DNA of 64,000 bases. It comes from Liolophura sinensis (lineage: Eukaryota > Mollusca > Polyplacophora > Chitonida > Chitonidae). The stretch spans positions 91,569,805-91,633,804 of the forward strand of contig NC_088295.1 of the NCBI RefSeq assembly GCF_032854445.1. Reading direction: 5' to 3'. Under the pieces are notes generated by a model. It searched no databases. It saw only the letters and a list, made by a program, of their open reading frames with translations, and was not told the origin of the DNA. Positions 43,970 through 55,022 of this stretch are shown here, piece after piece. The position numbers were made by a program, and so were the translations under genes. How positions within the stretch are numbered: the first letter of the stretch is position 1; every line of letters begins with the position of its first letter.

Positions 43970-45740
43970 AATCAATGCAGCACGCAAATGTTAGATCATC
44001 CTCCTATCTATTTATCATGGGAGCCCTCCAATCTGATCTCTCTTTACATATGACATATACATGTGCCTGTAGTATGTGCAGAAAGACCAGATTGGAGCTA
44101 CGTGTAGATAAGAGCTCCTGTGATTTTAGCATTGGTCATTGAATGACTATGAGAGGCCTTTGTGTAAGATTACATGAAATCCTATAGGGGGATGTTGGAG
44201 CTGTTGTGAAATTGATCTTCATAATGTTTTCATGGCCAAGCTCCTTATTACATTCTATCTATTTTAAGTATGTAAGTGAAGTGAGAAGTTATATTGTGCA
44301 TACTCTCTGATAATTGATATGGTCAGATAGTCTTTTCCACAGAAATATGTTGTGTTGTTGCGAGTATTAGGATTCATCATTGCAAATTTTGAAAGTTTTA
44401 TGTAGCAGTTGTGGCTTACTGGTGACACAATAGGCGATGGCTGTAACTGAGAACATTTTCACGAACTAAAGGTTTCATTTTACTGTAGAATTTTGCTCAC
44501 AGTCAACTTTAGTCCTACCTTGAGGGACAGAGTGGCATTTAGATGTACAATAAGCTACTTCACTTTTCAAGTACCATACTGTTATTCAGCTGAAGTTAAT
44601 CATTTTTCAAGTGACACATTTTACTTGATTCGTCCACCTTATAGTGCCATCTAAGCATTTTTTCAGATTTTTGATCAACTTTGGTTTTGGTATCAAAAGA
44701 ATAATTTCAAGGCCTTTATATATGTTCTTGTGAAAGAGCATTTTTACGTGCCAAACTTTTCGGGAGATTGGCTCTGCAGGTGTTCAAAAATTTTATTGTT
44801 GATAGTGATAATAAGAGTGGAAAAAGGAAGAGAAAAAGCAATGAAAAAGTACATGTATAAGCTGGATTCGGAGACCTGAGATTGATGTGTTTGATGTATT
44901 TTATGGATAGTGCTGAACTTGTTGAAGACCAGTACAGATACATAATTGAGTGCATTTGTACTTAAGTACCGTATATTGATTTACATGTATATGTATACTC
45001 AAACAGTGAAAACGCATAATTGACATCAAAAATTGGAATTAAAAGATGCATCAGTTGACAAACCACAGAAGGATATTGCCCTGACCAGAACACATCTTTA
45101 CCACCCATAAATGTTATGTTTGGCTCATTATCTTTATTTACCTAAATCATATAAATCATTCACCATGTATTATGTTATACGTTTTCAAGTTGTAACAGCA
45201 TATACATGTATATCTATACCTTTTTTGTCCAGATCTGTGAAAAACGGCCATAAAGACGTCTTGTGACATTTTCAAGATGTAATTTTGCACGTTGAAGAAA
45301 GTGAAAGCAGCTCCATCACATATCAATATAATGGTGGATTTTTAAAATTCTAACGATTTCAAGAGGGTATTCCCAAGACGACCCATTCCGTAACATAGTC
45401 AAATACAGCTTTTTAATGAGGGAGTCCCATTTCCTGGGGTAAAATTAAGACATTGTTGAAATATAGGCTACATTGGGCTTAATATGACAATAACAAGAAC
45501 ATTGATTGAGGAATACACAGTGGCTTAATTTGAACCCCCACTATGGATCTGCATGTGACCTTGTTTACCTACAGGGTTAGACAGGGTTTAAACTTAATAT
45601 ATATGGGTTAATAGGTTTTGATCATGTGCCATTGTCTCTTTCTACACGTGTGACACACAGGTAGTTGTCACTGTAACATTGTGTTACAGTCCTTTGTACA
45701 GGAGTGACACAGGTTGCTATGACTGTAATGTTGTCTCTTT
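43970..45740. other. Gene 3 intron 2, no supported feature
   Basis: Ordinary AT-rich intron sequence between the two Ig exons. No repeat array or element was recognised apart from the SINE pieces at its left. Confidence 0.5.
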
Positions 45741-45746
45741 GTGCAG

Positions 45747-46157
45747 GTGTGACACAGAGTATACAGGTTACAGGTGCTCAGGACTGCAGTACATTCATCG
45801 ATCCTGACTGTGCAATGTGTCAGAACTTTGATGATAAGTCTGGAATTCAACCCAAATACGCCAAGATGGGACAACCCTTAGAGCTGACCTGTTCTGGACA
45901 GCTGGCAACGCCACAGTCCCAGAACAAAGCTATCTGGTACAAGCAGAATGTGAATGACCAACAGAAAGTGATAATTACTGTGAACAAAACAGACTTGGTG
46001 TATGATCCTCCGGCTCCAAATGCCTGTACGGTTCGCGGAAGCTCCACTCTGACGTATTACCCTCAGATCACAGACCGTGAGCTGAGAATCAGCTGTGAAA
46101 TCAGTTCTGGCAGCTCAGTTGATACAGTCAGTGATGAAATGTCCATCTGTGTTGAAG
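45747..46157 (+). CDS. Gene 3, second Ig-like domain exon
   Basis: The acceptor TTGTCTCTTTGTGCAG ends at 45746 and the donor is GAAG-GTAAAA at 46158. It is 411 nt, phase 1-1, 137 codons. It begins with a short Cys-containing lead (QDCSTFIDPDCAMCQNF: three Cys), followed by an Ig fold: LELTCSGQL (first Cys, residue about 55), AIWYKQN (Trp), STLTYYPQITDRELRISCEI (second Cys) and a last strand ending MSICVEG. NKT in TVNKTD is an N-glycosylation candidate. Degenerate copies exist at 9517, 10610 and 12386, so this exon type was duplicated in the cluster. It splices in phase to the linker exon at 54990. It is likely extracellular and membrane-proximal. No specific family was recognised. Confidence 0.85.
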
Positions 46158-46279
46158 GTAAAATCTACAGATATTCTACAGATAAGCATACAAAAGTTGT
46201 AAGCATGTGAGATCTGATCACAAACTTTTAGTCTTGTTGGTAAGCTAGATGTTTTTAAACACGTTTCCTACATGTGTAT

Positions 46280-46500
46280 TCCTAATGGGAGAGCGCAATG
46301 CTCCAGGGGTTAGAGACTCCTGTCTTTCGATCTCTAGTCCATCCCAGGTAGCGGTTTAAACCCTGCCTTGAAAAGTTCTTGGAAGACCACTTGCCTTTCC
46401 ACCAATATGCCGTGCATATCCATTCAGCACATGAGGGAAAGTTTGACAATACCTTGCCAAAGTTTGTAGATTTACCCCGGGGTTTCCTTTACTCATTAAA
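46280..46500 (+). mobile_element. Third SINE-like element (tRNA-like head)
   Basis: GAGAGCGCAATGCTCCAGGG GTTAGAGACTCC resembles an A-box head and AGCGGTTTAAACCCTGC a B-box. The body ends CCCGGGGTTTCCTTTACTCA. It differs from SINE families 1 and 2. It is the only copy seen here. Confidence 0.45.
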
Positions 46501-48294
46501 CCAAGTATTAAATCTTGTATTTTTCTAACTATATTACTCCGTGCCTGAATCTAGTAACGAACACTTACCGCCTAGCCACGAGTGTGTTTGGTCACACAGC
46601 TATAAAAATCAGATTTCACAGTCCAAATTTAGAATTTGTTATCATAGATATCCTCTTAAAATGTGTTTCAACAACATATATGCCATTCGCTTTTGCCTTA
46701 AGCTATCGTTCCTTTTTAAGGCCTAACTTTGCGAACTTCTCTTTCTACTCGTCATAAACGTTAACCTTATCAAGTGATGTTGTGATCAGCCCGGGTCGCA
46801 CCACGGCTGCCAACAAACAGCTCTATATGGTACATATCAATCCATGTCGACTCAAACGTGAAATTGATAATATATACGCTAATCTTGCTTATTTTGACTT
46901 AATTACTATCAGAGGGAGCCTTTTGACAGATAGCGAAATTCTCCTTCCATGTTATTTCCCCATCTCTCCGTAATGGCTGAAGTTAAGCATTGGGCGGGAT
47001 TTGCATAAACGTGTCTCTTTACATGTAGACATTGTATGGTTACAAATTGACGGAAATATTGATAGTGTATTAGGAGGTATATATCTCATTCCCCAAATTG
47101 GCCGGTTACCATATGGCAAGTAATTACAAATAGCACTGAAACTGTCTACGATCAAAATAGTAAACAAAATATAGTCCTTTAGACCCAATAATATGGAATA
47201 GTCACTTGCTAGTTTCCTATTATAGTCTCTGTTCAAACTTTTCAGCGATCACTACCAGGTTTATGCTAATTTTAGTTTATTTTACCAGAAAAAGACAAAA
47301 TATAAACGACTGATATGGAACAATCTGGAAGCAAACTGGGGAAAGTACAGGAAGTTGTTAGGAACAAGTGGCTGGACCAGCCAAAATGAAGCATTTGATG
47401 TGGATGAATGGTGCTCTACAATTACAAAATATATCGTTGACTTCCCAACAAGATGGTTGTTATTAACTCCCGTGACAAACCCTGGAGTACCACCCAGGAT
47501 GAGGATTCGTGAAAAGCTATTCAGACATGGCAGAAAAACTAATTTAGAAGTCGTTTATACTGCATACTGATAGCAACGAAAATACGTTACTAGTTTAATT
47601 AGGTAAGCTAAAGATAATTACAGACCCATATCTCTTTATGTTGTCCGAGCAAAATATTTGAAGGAGTTATTTTTGTCAAATTATACGATTTCTAAAGACT
47701 TCTGTGTCTAAGAAACAATGTGGTTTGATTCCAGATAAATGTACAGAACTTCTGGTGATGTATTTCGTTAGAGCGAAAGCACTTGGCGAAGGAAGATATA
47801 CATTCTTTATGTTTTTTGACGTTTCAAAAGTTTCGACAGAGTCTTGTATGAAGGATTGTTAGCAAAAATATAACGCTTGGGATTGACGGTGGCGTTCTTG
47901 AATTGTTCAAAAGTTATTTAGCTAATAGAAGACAGAGATGAGTTGTAGGCGATCGTGAATCTGAGACGGCAAATGCTGGGGTACCACATGGTTCTGTTCT
48001 TAGACCTTATTATTTATATTAATATATAAATGACTTATCTTCCAGTATCGTAAATAACATTACGCTCTTTTCAGATGAGATTACCTTATATGTGGTCTCG
48101 ATGAGATGTCTTCAAATTTTGGTCATAATGCATAGGTTGAATGAATACTGGTCATCCACATTTTTGGTAAATTTTAACCCAAAAGACGCAGACCACTTTT
48201 GGGTTAAAAAGTGACGCAGGACACTCCATGTCCTCAGTTGACTTTTTAAAGTGTAACTATCCAGTCATGTCTAATACATAAACATGTTGGGGTG

Positions 48295-48550
48295 CTTGAA
48301 TGCTTGGGGTTTTAACGTCGTACTTAACAATTTTTCATATGACGATGAAGGAATCCTTAGGGTGCGCGTAATGTGCCTCCTTGTTACAGGACGGATTTTC
48401 AACTCTCTTTATCTTGTGCTGCATCACTGAGACGACTTACCAAAAACAAGTAAGCCGCCCGACCCCAGCCATTCTACTGATACGGGTCAACCAGTTGTTG
48501 CATTATCCGCTTAATGCTGAACGCCAAGCAAGGAAACTACAATTTCCTAG
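48295..48550 (-). mobile_element. SINE family 2 inside non-LTR copy A
   Basis: GGGGTTTTAACGTCGTACTT, ATATGACGATGAAGGAATCC, CATCACTGAGACGACTTACC and CTGAACGCCAAGCAAGGAAA match the copy at 35935-36200. Copy B has a different, shorter SINE-like head piece at about the matching place (56757-56885). Confidence 0.8.
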
Positions 48551-48949
48551 TTTAAAGTCTTAAAAGACTTCATAATGACCCGGACGCTGTGCTATCTGGA
48601 CCGGTGGGTAAACATCTTGAAATTACTTTTAATACCCCAGGTTACAACCATACTGACAACTTCATTCATATAGCGAATAAAAATTATTTCCTCTTAGACG
48701 ATTAAAATACATAATAAACAGGAAATCTTTGACTATTATGTTTTGTAAGACTTTGCCTCGGATTCGCACATGTAGTCTAGGACAACCTAACAGAACAGTA
48801 TATCAACAGATAAACTGGAAAGAAAATTAAAATAAATGCATACGAATAATTATTGGTTTAACTGTCAGTACTTCTACCAAATTGCTACACAAAGAATCTG
48901 GACTACTTCCTCTTTATAAGCGAAGACGTCCGTTGTTTGGTGTATCCAG

Positions 48950-50935
48950 ACCAGCAGCCGGAAACCCGTGTTCTGTAAGATCATCAGATCATATTACACC
49001 CAGAACAGCAGCCCGAAATCCGTATTCCGTAAGATCATCAGATCATATTTCATCCAGAACAGCAGCCGGAAACGCGTATTCTGTAAAATCATCAGATCAT
49101 ATTCCTTCCAGAACAGCAGCCCGAAACCCGTGTTCTGTAAGATCATCAGATCATATTCCTTCCAGAACAGCAGCCGGAAACCCGTATTCTGTAAGATCAT
49201 CAGATCGTATTCCTTCCAGAACAGCAGCCCGAAACCCCGTGTTCTGTAAGGTCATCAGATCATATTCTTCCTAGAACAACATCCCGAAACCCGTATTCTG
49301 TAAGATCATCAGATCATATTACACCCAGAACAGCAGCCCGAAACCCGTATTCTGTAAGATAATCAGATCATATTCTTCCTAGAACAACAGCCCGAAACCC
49401 GTGTTCTGTAAAATCATCAGATCATATTCCACCCAGAACAGTAGCCCAAAACCCGTATTCTGTAAGATCATCAGATCATATTACACCCAGAACAGCAGCC
49501 CGAAACCCGTATGCTGTAAGATAATCAGATCATATTCTTCCTAGAACAACAGCCCGAAACCCGTGTTCTGTAAGATCATCAGATCATATTTCACCCAGAA
49601 CAGCAGCCCGAAACACGTATTCTTTAAGATCATCAGAGTATATTCCTCCCAGAACAGCAGCACGAAACCCGTATTCTGTAAGATCATCACATCATATTCC
49701 ACCCAGACCAGCAGCCCGAAACCCGTATTCTGTAAGATCATCAGATCATATTACACCCAGAACAGCAGCCCGAAACCCGTGTTCTGTCAGATCATCAGAT
49801 CATATTCCACCTAGAATAGCAGCCCAAAACCCGTAATCTGTAAGATCATCACATCATATTACACCCAGAACAGCAGCCCAAAACCCGTATTCTGTAAGAT
49901 TATCAGATCATATTCTTCCCAGAACAGCAGCCCGAAACCCGTATTCTGTAAGATCATCAGATCATATTCCATCCAGAACAGCAGCCCGAAACCCGTGTTC
50001 TGTAAGATTATCAGATCATATTCTTCCCAGAACAGCAGCCCGAAACCCGTATTCTGTAAGATCATCAGATCATATTCCATCCAGAACAGCAGCCCGAAAC
50101 CCGTGTTCTGTAAGATCATCAGATGATATTTCACCCAGAACAGAAGCCCGAAACCCGTATTCTGTAAGATCATCACATCATATTACACCCAGACCAGCAG
50201 CCCGAAACCCGTATTCTGTAAAATCATCAGATCATATTACACCCAGAACAGCAGCCCGAAACCCGTGTTCAGTAAGATCATGAGGTCATATTCCACCCAG
50301 AATAGCAGCCCAAAATCCGTATTCTGTCAGATCATCAGATCATATTACACCCAGAACAGCAGCCCGAAACCCGTATTCTGTAAGATTATCAGATCATATT
50401 CTTCCTAGAACAGCAGCCCGAAACCCGTATTCTGTAAAATCATCAGATCATATTACACCCAGACCAGCAGCCCAAAACCCGTATTCTGTAAGATCATGAG
50501 GTCATATTCCACCCAGAATAGCAGCCCAAAATCCGTATTCTGGCAGATCATCAGATCATATTACACCCAGAACAGCAGCCCGAAACCCGTATTTTGTAAG
50601 ATTATCAGATCATATTCTTCCTAGAACAGCAGCCCGAAACCCGTATTCTGTAAAATCATCAGATCATATTACACCCAGACCAGCAGCCCGAAACCCTTAT
50701 GCTGTAAGATCATCAGATCATATTCCACCCAGAACAATAGCCCGAAAGCCGTGTTCTGTTACATCAGCAGATCATATTCCAACCTGAACAGTAATCCGAA
50801 ACCCGTATTCTGTAAGATCATCAGATCATATTACACCCAGATCAGCAGCCCAAAACCCGCATTCTGTAAGATCATCAGATCATATTCCGCCCAGAACAGT
50901 AGCCCGAAAACCGTGTTCTGTAAGAGCACCAAATC
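48950..50935 (+). repeat. 54-bp array inside retrotransposon coding sequence
   Basis: About 36 units of 54 bp: CAGAACAGCAGCCCGAAACC CGTATTCTGTAAGATCATCA GATCATATTACACC. In the element's frame each unit codes an 18-residue repeat (RTAARNPYSVRSSDHIPS). Copy B of the same element has only about three units (57272-57430), so the array grew inside copy A. Frames on both strands here are repeat products. Confidence 0.93.
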
Positions 50936-51639
50936 AACTCACCCCATTGTATTGTAGAACAGAACATTCCAAAAAAACCGTTTTTACCTGCTTGGATTAA
51001 TCACCAGAATACGTGACCCGAATGTATCAAAGCGCTGTCATCGACTGAAGAATTTAAGGCAAAGCTCAATATGTCAAGTTTATCGAAAATACCATGCTGG
51101 TTATTAGTAAGAAGCAGATCATGCAATATTTTGTCAGCTAGACTTAGAAGCGGATGTAGTAGTTTAAATGAAGACCTGTTTAACACCCACTTGACGGACA
51201 GAGCGCACTGTAAGTGCGGACATGTTAGAATCGACAGAACACTATATAATTTGCTGTTATTTCTATAAAGAACAACGTGATAATACAAAACAGTATTAGA
51301 CAGTCAGGACGTATAGGAGAGATCATTGCTTTTGTACTTCTCTAGGGTGATGGGAGTCTAACCAAATCTTTAAACTACCATCACAGACTATCTATGCCAA
51401 TTTATCAGTGACACTAAACAGTTCATGTAATTCTTTATGTATTCAGGTATGTAAATAGTATATATATATACATAGATAAATACTACAAGGGTGTATGTTT
51501 ATGTGTGCTTGTAGTGGTATATAAATACAAGCAGATGTGTTTATGTATGGGTAACGTGACAATTGGACGATCTAGATAAAGACAAACACGACGAAGTCTG
51601 TTGACCAGCTCAAAACTATCCTGTGATAGCAGTTGTAGA

Positions 51640-52016
51640 CTCTCAAAAACTAGAACTGTGTTTACGTTATATCATAGTTCTCCCTCTGACATGTCCAAAC
51701 GTTTAAGTGGTCTTCTCACACGGTAGCACACAACCACCGTTTAGAACCTGGTAGAGACGACTTGCGCATGGGGTCACCTGGTAATAATACTGTAAGGTCG
51801 TCAATACAGTCTTTGTTGTAATATTCTTGGTGTTTCTCCTTGCCACTGTTTAAGCAGCGTTTGACTTCAGAGAGGTCGTATGACACAGGATACAAAAATT
51901 CTTTTGCGCTTGGCAATTTGTTTCTCGGCCTATGGGGCATGGGAATCTGTGCCCGGGAAAGTCCACAACTTTCTAGTGGGGTTGTTAGATAATACGGATA
52001 CGTACATTGTACACAT
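51640..52016 (-). pseudogene. Ty3/Gypsy integrase C-terminal remnant, copy A
   Basis: The minus-strand frame contains RPRNKLPSAKEFLYPVSYDL, then SEVKRCLNSGKEKHQEYYNK and LLPGDPMRKSSL. This matches the segment after the Gypsy integrase core (…K-x-x-Q-x-x-YYD/N-K … L-x-x-GD-x-V/M-R). Nearly identical sequence lies at 58870-59110. It abuts the 3' end of non-LTR copy A, so the two elements were duplicated together. Confidence 0.75.
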
Positions 52017-52170
52017 TTATTTATTTATTTATTTGATTGGTGTTTTACGCCGTACTCAAGAATATTTCACTTATACGACGGCGGCCAGCATTATGGTGGG
52101 AGGAAACCGGGCAGAGCCCGGGGGTAACCCACGACCACCAGATGGTTGCTGGCAGACCTTCCCACGTACG
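52017..52170 (-). mobile_element. SINE family 1, truncated, with target duplication
   Basis: Starts with (TTTA)n, the complement of the A-rich tail, then GATTGGTGTTTTACGCCGTA … GGCGGCCAGCATTATGGTGG … GGCAGACCTTCCCACGTACG. CATTGTACACAT flanks it on both sides (52005-52016 and 52171-52182), a 12-bp target-site duplication. The homologous site in copy B (about 59130) has no SINE, so it inserted after the duplication or was absent from that copy. Confidence 0.88.
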
Positions 52171-52179
52171 CATTGTACA

Positions 52180-53765
52180 CATGAAGTAGTCAGCGGCAGT
52201 GTGTTACCATACGGACAAGTGCATTGTATAAAGGAAGTAGAATGCATTCAGCGGGCCTGCATTACCATACGGATACGTACATTTTATACAGGAAGTAGTC
52301 AGCGGCTGTGCATTACCGTACGGATAAATGCATTGTTTACAGGAAATGGTCAGGGACCATGCATTACCGTACGGATCTATACCTATTTTCTATACAGGAA
52401 GTAGTCAGCGGCTATGCATTACCTTACGGATACGTACACTGTATATAGAAAGTAGACAGCGGTCGTGTATTACCATACGGATACATACACTGTATATAGA
52501 AAATAGTCAGCGGACGTGTATCACCATACGGACAAGTACATTGTAAACATGAAGTAGTCAGCTGCCGTGCATTACCGGACATATACATACATAGTAGACA
52601 GGAAGTAATCAGCTGTACATCTGTATACGTATATTCTATGAAGGAAGTAGTCAGGGGTCGTGCATTACCGTACGGATACATGAATTGTATACAGGAAGTA
52701 GTCGGCGTCTGTGCACTACCGTACGGATACCTACATTGTATAAAGGTAGTAGTCAGCGGCCGTGCATTAACGTACGGATATATACATTGTCTACAGTATA
52801 TAATGTGCATTATCGTACGAATGCGTGTCACCGACAGTGCATCACGGTACGTATATATACGTATATTCTATGCAGGAAGTAGTCAGGGGTCGTGCATTAC
52901 CGTACGGATACATGAATTGTATACAGGAAGTAGTCGGCGTCTGTGCGCTACCGTACGGATACGCACGTTGTATACAGCTAGTAGTCAGCGGCCGTGCATT
53001 GCAGTACGGATATATACGTATATTCTACACAGGAAGTAGTCAGCGGTCGTGTATTACCGTACGGATACCTAGATTGTGTACAAGAAGTAGTCAGCGGCCG
53101 TGCATTACAGTACGGATACCGAGATAGTATACATAAAGTACACAGCGGTCGTGCATTACCGTATGGGTACCTACATTGTATACAGAAAATAGTCACCAGC
53201 TGTGTATTATTGTACGAATACGCGCATAGTATGCAGGAAATTGACAGTGGCCGTGCATTACCGTACGGATTTTTTTTTTTTTTTTTTTTTTTTTGATTGG
53301 TGTTTTACGCCGTACTCAAGAATATTTCACTTATACGACGGCGGCCAGCATTATGGTGGGTGGAAACCGGGCACAGCCCGGGGGAAACCCACGACCATCC
53401 GCAGGTTGCTGGCAGACCTTCCCACGTACGGCCGGAGAGGAAGCCAGCATGAGCTGGACTTGAACTCACAGCGACCGCATTGGTGAGAGGCTCCTGGGTC
53501 ATTACGCTGCGCTAGCGCGCTAACCGACTGAGCCACGGAGGCCCCTACCGTACGGATATATACTTATATTCTATACAGGATGTAGTCGGGGGTCGTGTAT
53601 TACCGTACGGATAAGCACATTGCATACACCAAGTAATAAGCGGCCGTGCATTACCATACGGATACGTGTATTATATACCGGAAGTGGTCAGTGGCCGTGC
53701 ATTACCGTACGGATATATACTTATATTCTATACAGGATGTAGTCGGCGGTCGTGTATTACCGCAC
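52180..53765. repeat. 51-bp tandem array, about 25 units
   Basis: The unit is GGAAGTAGTCAGCGGCTGTG CATTACCGTACGGATACGTA CATTGTATACA, with variants. It is interrupted by a full SINE at 53271-53545. The first unit (GAAGTAGTCAGCGGCAGTG) is single in the paralogous Gypsy copy B (59143-59165), so the array expanded in copy A only. Confidence 0.9.
53271..53545 (-). mobile_element. SINE family 1, full-length reference copy
   Basis: Read on the minus strand: tRNA-like head GGCCTCCGTGGCTCAGTCGG TTAGCGCG (box A) and GTGAGTTCAAGTCCAGCTC (box B), then the family body, tail GTACGGCGTAAAACACCAATC and a long A-run (T-run 53271-53294). TACCGTACGGAT occurs at 53259-53270 and 53546-53557 as a 12-bp target-site duplication. 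The host is a 51-bp array that itself contains this string. However, the unit phase resumes directly at the second copy, so a duplication on insertion is the simplest reading. This is the youngest-looking copy here. Confidence 0.92.
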
Positions 53766-54159
53766 TACGGTCAGTTGAAATGGGGCAAAGCTCTGGTGAA
53801 ACCCACGCAGCTTTCTGACACAGAAATTTCGACGTACAAAAGAGGAAGCCAGCAAGAGCTTTAAGTCTGATATAAACTGTGGCAACATGCAACTGATTGG
53901 CAAAGGCTCTCCCGGTCTGTGATTAACAGATCCCTTCCCTAGCCCCAATAGAAAAACAAAACTACACATATTCATGGAAGGTAAATATCTTGAATGAACA
54001 TATAATACTGCTTTGACAGCGCTATAAGTACTGACGACAGCTTTTATTACCAAAGCCTCGAACACTCCGTGTCTGTGGCTGGTTATGAACAAAGCAAAAG
54101 CAAGAATGATTGCCTGACCCAAATGTACATGAATACTGAGCCTGTTGAGTTAGTAATTG

Positions 54160-54410
54160 TTGATTAGCTCTTCAGACATGCCTGGAAGAACAATAAAATT
54201 AACATTACTCGTCGGTCAATGAAAGGAAATGTGTACAAAATAGTAAACCAAAGGTGGCGATTTAAAGGAAAGAAACAAGATATGTTTATTATTATAATAG
54301 TGCTCATGATCTCTGAATAAATAGGGCAAAGTACTCCAGCCAGTATGATCCCAGGGAAAACACATGTAGAGTATCACGGAGGGGGACAACACTACATATA
54401 TATATATGAT
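54160..54410 (+). repeat. Duplicated intron block, copy in gene 3
   Basis: GCTCTTCAGACATGCCTGGA AGAACAAT … CGTCGGTCA … CAAAGTACTCCAGCC … GGGGGACAACACTACA matches 16790-17010 in gene 2. The linker exon follows at 54990, as at 17775 in gene 2. Confidence 0.75.
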
Positions 54411-54989
54411 GTAGGTGAAAATGAATTATTCTCGATTATTGTTCTTTTCTTTTCGAGGTTTGATCTCTGTACCTGCAATGGTCACCCCCAGGGACGGTGA
54501 GTATTAGTGCATTTGTGGGTAGATTTCCTCTTATCTCCCTATTGTCTCCCCAGTAAATAGTTCAGTTGTATCTATATTAAATCAAGAAAACGATTGATGG
54601 AAAGTCATTATAATAAAAATAATTAATGCTTCCTTTCAGTTTATTTCCATTTGAAGAGTCTTTTACATTCTTATCCTTCATTCTTAAGGCTCTTGACATG
54701 TTATGTGATTCATTGCACATATTAACTGTAGAATTAAAACAGAAAATAACAAAAGTGTTTATCTGATTCTTATGCAAGAAATTTCTAATGGGATCTGTAA
54801 ATCTCTCTGGAATAAAAATGTATCAGAAAATTGTCACCAGTCAGATGTCTTCAAAATAAACACTTTTTAGTCGTTAGCTAACCTCTATGATTATAGTAGC
54901 TAATGGAAGCGGGCATTGGACCAGATGTATCTCCGCTGTAGCGCAAATCCAACAAACAACTTGTTTTTGTCTGTTTTCTTTCTTTCAAG

Positions 54990-55022
54990 ATGTGACATTC
55001 AGACCAACCCCTTCTGGGCCAG
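54990..55022 (+). CDS. Gene 3 linker micro-exon (33 nt)
   Basis: The acceptor GTTTTCTTTCTTTCAAG ends at 54989 and the donor GTGAGT starts at 55023. It is phase 1-1 and codes DVTFRPTPSGP. It has the best splice sites of the five-member family (13821, 14818, 15402, 17775, 54990). It joins in phase after the second Ig exon (…SICVE-DVTFRPT) and before the transmembrane exon (…SGP-VVNGCPPVCQLC). It is a short Pro/Thr hinge by position. It lies between the two copies of the composite transposon block. Confidence 0.65.

Larger units (their letters stand above)
46599..51605 (+). mobile_element. Decayed APE-type non-LTR retrotransposon, copy A
   Basis: On + strand: an APE endonuclease-like start (LYMVHINPCRLKREIDNIYA, then LAYFDLITIRGSLLTDSE; about 46820-46950), VWLQIDGNIDSVLGGIYLIP (about 47030-47090), then reverse transcriptase traces (NYRPISL near 47620; FDRVLYEGLL; GIDGG; NRRQR; GVPHGSVL near 47970-48000; INDL near 48025). 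The C-terminal region has RSGCSSLNEDLFNTHLTD then CKCGHVRIDRTLYNLL (about 51145-51260), a CxCG block found at the end of such elements. Many stops and shifts make it dead. A SINE lies inside (48295-48550) and a 54-bp array has expanded inside its 3' coding part. It is the counterpart of copy B at 55301-58198. Confidence 0.85.

Noticed and set aside
46952-47236. 94-codon minus-strand frame in the non-LTR element
   Set aside because: Antisense shadow of the endonuclease-like + strand coding region. Same for 55654-55869.
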